64,000 nucleotides of DNA from Skeletonema tropicum (Eukaryota; Bacillariophyta; Thalassiosirophyceae; Thalassiosirales; Thalassiosiraceae), in assembly GCA_037178625.1 (NCBI GenBank), contig CM074131.1, positions 1,860,001-1,924,000 on the forward strand. The letters are read 5' to 3'. Positions within the stretch are counted from its first letter, which is position 1; each line of letters opens with the position of its first letter. This document shows, piece after piece, positions 59,742-64,000 of the stretch. The notes under the pieces were generated by a model, which did not search any database, was not told the origin of the DNA, and was given only the letters and a program-made list of their open reading frames with translations. The translations under genes and the position numbers were made by a program.

Positions 59742-61494
59742 ATGTCTATGGTATATGGTGAGTGCTGTTGAATTTCCCGCTGTTTATCGTGCAGAAAGTT
59801 GTCTGGTGTGCGTTATTTTTCAACCACCGACGACGCTAAACTTTAAAAATGTGCTTCTCCGCTTTTGTCATTCCACAGATGAATACGGCCGGCCTTTCAT
59901 TATTTTGAAAGAGCAACAGGCTAAAGCTCGCGTGAAGGGCTTGGATGCAGTCAAGTCGAATATACTCGCTGCCACATCCATCTCGAAAATTTTGCGCTCC
60001 TCGCTTGGGCCGAAGGGGATGGATAAGATTCTCGTCTCTCCCGACGGAGACGTTACTATCACCAATGATGGAGCCACCATACTCGAAAGGATGCATGTGG
60101 ATCATCAAGTTGCAAATTTGATGGTGGAGCTTTCTTCGTCCCAGGATGATGAAATTGGCGACGGTACAACTGGTGTCGTTGTACTTGCCGGAGCATTGTT
60201 AGAGCAGGCGGAGAAACTTTTGGCTAGGGGAATCCATCCCGTTCGTATTGCTGAGGGATATGAAAAGGCAGCTGAAGTGGCGATTGAGAAATTGAATGCT
60301 ATTGGAGACAGGGTAGAATTTTCCACGGACAATGTTGAACCATTGGTAACTACAGCGATGACAACACTGAGCTCGAAAATTATCAACGTTGACAAGCGAA
60401 AGATGGCGGAGATCGCTGTAAATGCTGTGCTCGGAGTGGCGGACCTTGATCGCAAGGATGTAAACTTTGACATGATTCGTCTAGAGGGAAAGCCAGGAGG
60501 ATCATTAGAAGACACAGAACTTGTCAATGGTATTGTGATCGATAAAGATATTTCTCACCCCCAAATGAGCAAAACAATAAAGGACGCAAAAATGTGCATT
60601 CTCACTTGTCCCTTTGAACCACCCAAGCCAAAGACAAAACACAAGTTGGATATCAATACCAAGGAGGCATACGAAAAGTTGTATGAGCAAGAACAAAACT
60701 ACTTCAAAGAAATGGTTCAGCAGGTGAAGGACTGTGGAGCCAACTTGGTTATTTGTCAGTGGGGTTTTGATGACGAGGCTAATCACCTCCTCCTACAGAA
60801 CAACCTCCCTGCCGTGCGATGGGTTGGAGGAGTTGAGATTGAACACATTGCTATTGCTACAGGTGGGCGCATTGTTCCACGATTCTCAGAACTGAGTGCA
60901 GACAAACTTGGAAAGGCGGGTTTGGTGAGAGAGGTTTCTTTTGGAAACACGAAGGAACGTATGCTTGTGATTGAGGATTGCGCCAACTCAAATGCTGTGA
61001 CAGTACTAGTGAGGGGAGGTAATAAAATGATCGTTGAAGAGGCGAAACGCTCCCTCCACGATGCAATGTGCGTTGTTCGTAACCTGATCAAAGACAACCG
61101 GGTAGTGTACGGAGGAGGTTCCGCTGAAATTGCTTGCTCTGTGGCAGTGAGCAAGCACGCGGATACAGTGGCTGGTGTCGATCAATATGCTATTAGGGCA
61201 TTTGCGGAAGCACTAGATGATATTCCACTTGCACTTGCAGAGAACTCTGGCCTCTCTCCGATCGAAGAAGTTGCAGCTGCCAAATCCGGGCAACTCAAGG
61301 GAGATTGTCCATTCATCGGATTGGGGATCACCCAAGGGCCAACGGAAGATGGATACCATAGCTGCAATATGAAGGACGTCGGTGTGTTCGAAACACTCAT
61401 TGGAAAACAAGAACAAATTCAGCTGGCTACACAGGTTGTGAAAATGATCCTCAAAATTGATGATGTGATTGCACCCCAGCAACAGCAACGCTGA
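59742..61494 (+). CDS. CCT5: CCT5, T-complex chaperonin epsilon subunit, two exons
   Basis: Exon 1 is only 16 nt (59742-59757, MSMVY plus one base), the intron 59758-59878 (121 nt) and exon 2 59879-61494, giving 543 residues. The splice rebuilds [19 protein letters not shown], matching the start of CCT5 orthologues (FDEYGRPF). Chaperonin motifs are [46 protein letters not shown] (ATP hydrolysis Asp in GDGTT) and [19 protein letters not shown]5 is one of eight subunits of the cytosolic ring that folds actin, tubulin and WD40 proteins. It is single-copy in this window and has no targeting signal. Confidence 0.95.
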
Positions 61495-61563
61495 GTATGA
61501 GCATATGCATTTGATAATCTAGATACAAAGGTTATTCCGTTCCATCCCTTGTGCTTCTATATA

Positions 61564-61861
61564 TTACTTCTTCATTTCCATTTCCATCTCGTCTATTTCT
61601 TTGTCGAGTTGAAGAAGCTTCTGCCACTCTTGCTTGTCTTGTATTAATTGATTCTGGAGCTCCCTCTCATACGCAGTATCGACAGGGTTAGGAATACCTG
61701 CGGCCTCCAACGAGTGCCGCCTATCCACCTCATATTTTCGATTGAAGGTTTGATTAATCTGAACGATGGAAGATCTTCTCTTGCCGCCTTTACGCTTACC
61801 GCCTAACAATCTAGTTGTTTCTTTAGCTACAGTCTCGCCTTCTTGTGACTCTTCGGTAGGC
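61564..61861 (-). other. Out-of-frame basic tail following the MFSD8-like gene
   Basis: Directly after the transporter's TAA (61862-61864) the minus strand continues, one frame over, with about 98 uninterrupted codons: KSKPTEESQEGETVAKETTR, LLGGKRKGGKRRSSIVQINQ, then a helical coiled part (LQNQLIQDKQEWQKLLQLDK EIDEMEMEMKK) ending at 61564. An in-frame TGA precedes it at 61870-61872, and no ATG opens it. It looks like the cytosolic C-terminal tail of the transporter separated by a frameshift or an alternative splice, rather than a gene of its own. Confidence 0.5.
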
Positions 61862-63383
61862 TTAGACTTTCATTAGTCCTAATTCATTTTTCCCCAAGAT
61901 GAATTCCTCGTATAAAAGTCCTACGATGACAACAAGTGCAGAGACTGAGACGTACCATGCCCATGGTGTCAGTTCATGTCCATCACTTGAACTGATATCA
62001 GCCGTGTCTCGGAGTACAAAGGATGATACGAAATTTGGAGAAATGAAGCCTCCTATCGATATCGCTTGATTGAACAATGACTGAAGTAATCCGATTGAAT
62101 CTTCAAGTTCTGGGCGACTGTGAATTGCTCTTGTGAATTTTGACCTATTCGCTGGTCCCATGAGAGGGTATGAAAATGATACAATGACTATGGAAACGAT
62201 GAACTGCAGGATGGTCGCACTCTCTCTATTCCACCAGTTAACAGTCGCGATACCTCCAAACACAAAGGCACAGTTTCCACTTGCAATCATTGTGAAGTCA
62301 CTGATGCCACGAATAGAAGCGTACATTGCCACGCACATCCCAAGGAAGATGACAATGGCTTGGATGCTCATTAGATACGATATCTCTAGAGGAGTCCAGC
62401 CAAACAGATCCGCAGCGACGGGTGGAAGTGCGACTTGATATCTGTTTGCACGCAAGAAAAGAAGAAACACATCAGAGATAGATGCAGGTGATAGCATTGT
62501 AAACATCACACAAGAAATCTCACAACTTACAGTGTAAAGTTGCAGATGAGCGTGAACATGATAAATGAGGGAAACAATAAATCAAACTGAGTGACCGCTG
62601 CAAGGAGTTCTTTTCCTCCAACTTTTGAAGGTGGTCCATCTTCAGTTAATGGCTTCTCTTTCTTGGGTGGTGGCTCTTGTAAAAGTAGCGAAGTCAGAAT
62701 GAAAAGAAATAGCTCTCCAGCTGCAAGTACCAGCCCAGCCGAGTTTCTTGGATTCAAAGGTATTATGTAGTTGAATATAGATATGGAAGAATCAATCTGT
62801 ACCACGAAAAGATTCATTAGAGGACCTAACAGCATGCCAAAACTGCGTGACATTGATAAGGTTGTCAGTGTAGTGCGTTGCTGATCTCTCGGTATCGCTG
62901 TCGCCACATAGCTATATGCCAAAGTTCTTCCTGCGGCGCCTAATCCAGTAATGAACCTACCCAGTAAGATTGTATACACAGCCCAAGCACCAGAGGGCAG
63001 AAGTTCTGCTAGAAAGTATATTATAGAACCTAAACCACCGAACGCAAAGCTGGCTGCGTAAGGAGTCTTGTATTTGTTGCCATTTGAATCTACCCACATT
63101 CCGTAAAAGCTCATCATCAACATCATGGAGAAAAATGGAATTGACGAGATTAGACCATATTGTTCGACTGTACCGCCCACCTCAGTGACGTAGAAGATCA
63201 ATGATGGTGTTACCACGCTGTCGAGTGATGATGTAATGTGAGATTTCAGTAAATGAACAGAATTGTTGTGAGAAATACATATGATACTTGCTTGAGCAGA
63301 GATAGATCTTACCTATTAGTGAGTGAGTCTGTGATGTTTATCATCGTGAGAATGACAACTGAGATTATCAAGCCTTTCTCCAT
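61862..63383 (-). CDS. MFSD8/CLN7-like major facilitator transporter, three exons
   Basis: Exons are 63383-63313, 63217-62531 and 62441-61862; introns of 95 and 89 nt join in phase 2 at both sites, giving 445 residues as read. It starts MEKGLIISVVILTMINITDS and has about twelve hydrophobic helices. MFS landmarks are SFYGMWVDSNGNKYK (loop 2-3 motif), LGRFITGLGAAGRTLAYSYV and AIPRDQQRTTLTTLSMSRSF GMLLGP, with NPRNSAGLVLA before helix 6. These recall MFSD8/CLN7 and related SPX-MFS proteins of lysosomal or vacuolar membranes. The reading frame stops at NELGLMKV, but a long tail continues one frame over. Substrate unknown. Confidence 0.8.
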
Positions 63384-63680
63384 GGCTGTTGAGGTAATTC
63401 TTCTGTAGTACAGATTAATATTAAGTATTTGAAAAGTGTGCTCAGGTTTGCAGTGTCGTAAACATTAGGACTATCTTGGCTGGCTGCATGCTGCATGCAG
63501 TATGAACAGAGAACTTGTAAGTTAGTGTAGTGAGCCAGAAATGTCAAGAAAATGGGAGAAGGTGATGCTTCCCGCAAATCATGCGTCACTCATAGCTCAT
63601 AGCAAGCCCAGCGCTCTCGGCTCTTAGCAAGATTTTTCGCATTTCGCATAAACCTAAAACCTAAAACGGAGTCGATATCC
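63384..63680. promoter_or_regulatory. Divergent intergenic region at the right end
   Basis: About 297 bp between the MFSD8-like gene and the secreted-protein gene. It contains CATGCTGCATGCAGT (63487-63501), a palindrome-rich spot, and two CCTAAAA words at 63652-63666. No gene is seen; promoter function is inferred. Confidence 0.4.
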
Positions 63681-64000
63681 ATGAGGGCGAACTCCCTACG
63701 CAAGAAGGCGCCGAGCACGGGCAACACCAAAACAATGAAGTCCATACTAACCCTCTTAACAGTTCTAAGCCTCCCATCCCCTGCAGTCTCTGAATTCCGC
63801 CGCTTCGATGGGCCCATAAACGCCGCCAGCAACTACATCCATTTTTCCGAGGGCTACATAGTGACCCCCGGATACATAGACATAAGTAACCTCGTCTTTG
63901 CCTCTGCAGACGAGGGAACACCTAGCACCTACGTCCCTGAAGACAGAGAGTGGAATGATGATCATGCCGCCGTGGTGGAAGAATCGACAGGGGATAATGA
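63681..64000 (+). CDS. Start of a secreted protein, truncated by the window edge
   Basis: An open plus-strand frame of at least 106 codons from the ATG at 63681 runs off the window. The start is basic (MRANSLRKKAPSTGNTKTMK), then a hydrophobic core (SILTLLTVLSLPSPAVS) typical of a signal peptide. A second ATG at 63735 would give a standard signal peptide (MKSILTLLTVLSLPSPAVS|E). The mature part begins EFRRFDGPINAASNYIHFSE. It uses ATA for isoleucine often (five times in the first 75 codons), unlike its neighbours. The family is not recognised. Confidence 0.65.
   Translation, partial: MRANSLRKKAPSTGNTKTMKSILTLLTVLSLPSPAVSEFRRFDGPINAASNYIHFSEGYIVTPGYIDISNLVFASADEGTPSTYVPEDREWNDDHAAVVEESTGDN

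Noticed and set aside
61564..61809. Independent 81-codon gene
   Set aside because: It would need a TTG start, and coding-like sequence continues upstream of that codon; treated as a detached tail of the transporter instead.
63652..63666. Telomere-like CCTAAAA words
   Set aside because: Only two copies, embedded in a normal intergenic region; not a telomeric repeat.
63590..63965. Minus-strand frames at the right edge
   Set aside because: They are antisense to a plus-strand frame with a good signal peptide and have no recognisable features.

Overview
The window reads as nuclear DNA of a photosynthetic stramenopile, most likely a centric diatom related to Thalassiosira. This is inferred from gene structure, not from a database match. 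Genes are monocistronic and lie on both strands. They carry zero to three short GT-AG introns (about 76-222 nt). Several proteins begin with a signal peptide ending in a diatom-type plastid motif (TSAF|Q, SAF|S, TAF|Q, ESF|S). All the conserved proteins are eukaryotic: TOM70, USP5, APC2, ELP1, CCT5, PNO1, SHQ1, a two-pore channel and others.

Region 1 (1-2.3 kb) is a satellite of 184-bp tandem units. Each intact unit encodes a 65-codon frame whose stop overlaps the next unit's ATG by 14 nt. Diverged inverted units follow the array. Region 2 (2.6-9.8 kb) is a cluster of four sulfotransferase-like genes holding five domains, arranged as two divergent pairs. One gene is a two-domain fusion with a frameshift, and the 3' end of another has been copied in tandem with a 201-bp period.

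Region 3 (9.9-22.9 kb) holds housekeeping genes, mostly in divergent pairs: TOM70-like, a REEP-like membrane protein, LYAR-like (three exons), a USP5-like deubiquitinase with a degenerate zinc finger, a probable thylakoid-lumen protein, a plastid-targeted Asp/Asn beta-hydroxylase-like protein, aspartate carbamoyltransferase and a small plastid protein. Region 4 (23.5-25.1 kb) is a 1.5-kb element bounded by perfect 30-bp terminal inverted repeats around a broken reading frame.

Region 5 (25.2-40 kb) holds an unknown J-like protein, the divergent ribosome-biogenesis pair PNO1/SHQ1, a 1.8-kb gene-poor stretch with hairpin-forming tandem repeats, a DNAJC11-like protein, APC2 and a CASD1-like protein with reversed domain order. 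Region 6 (40-64 kb) holds an MMS19-like HEAT protein, an EF-hand two-pore channel, a class I histone deacetylase, ELP1, a plastid RluA-type pseudouridine synthase, an unknown protein, a complex III core protein, a TMEM234-like protein, CCT5, an MFSD8-like transporter with an out-of-frame tail, and the start of a secreted protein running off the right edge.

There is no operon. The genes do not form one pathway, although translation and ribosome functions recur (LYAR, PNO1, SHQ1, ELP1, RluA). The least explained parts are the satellite, the sulfotransferase cluster, the inverted-repeat element and the hairpin repeats. I saw no tRNA, rRNA or CRISPR array when reading the intergenic regions.
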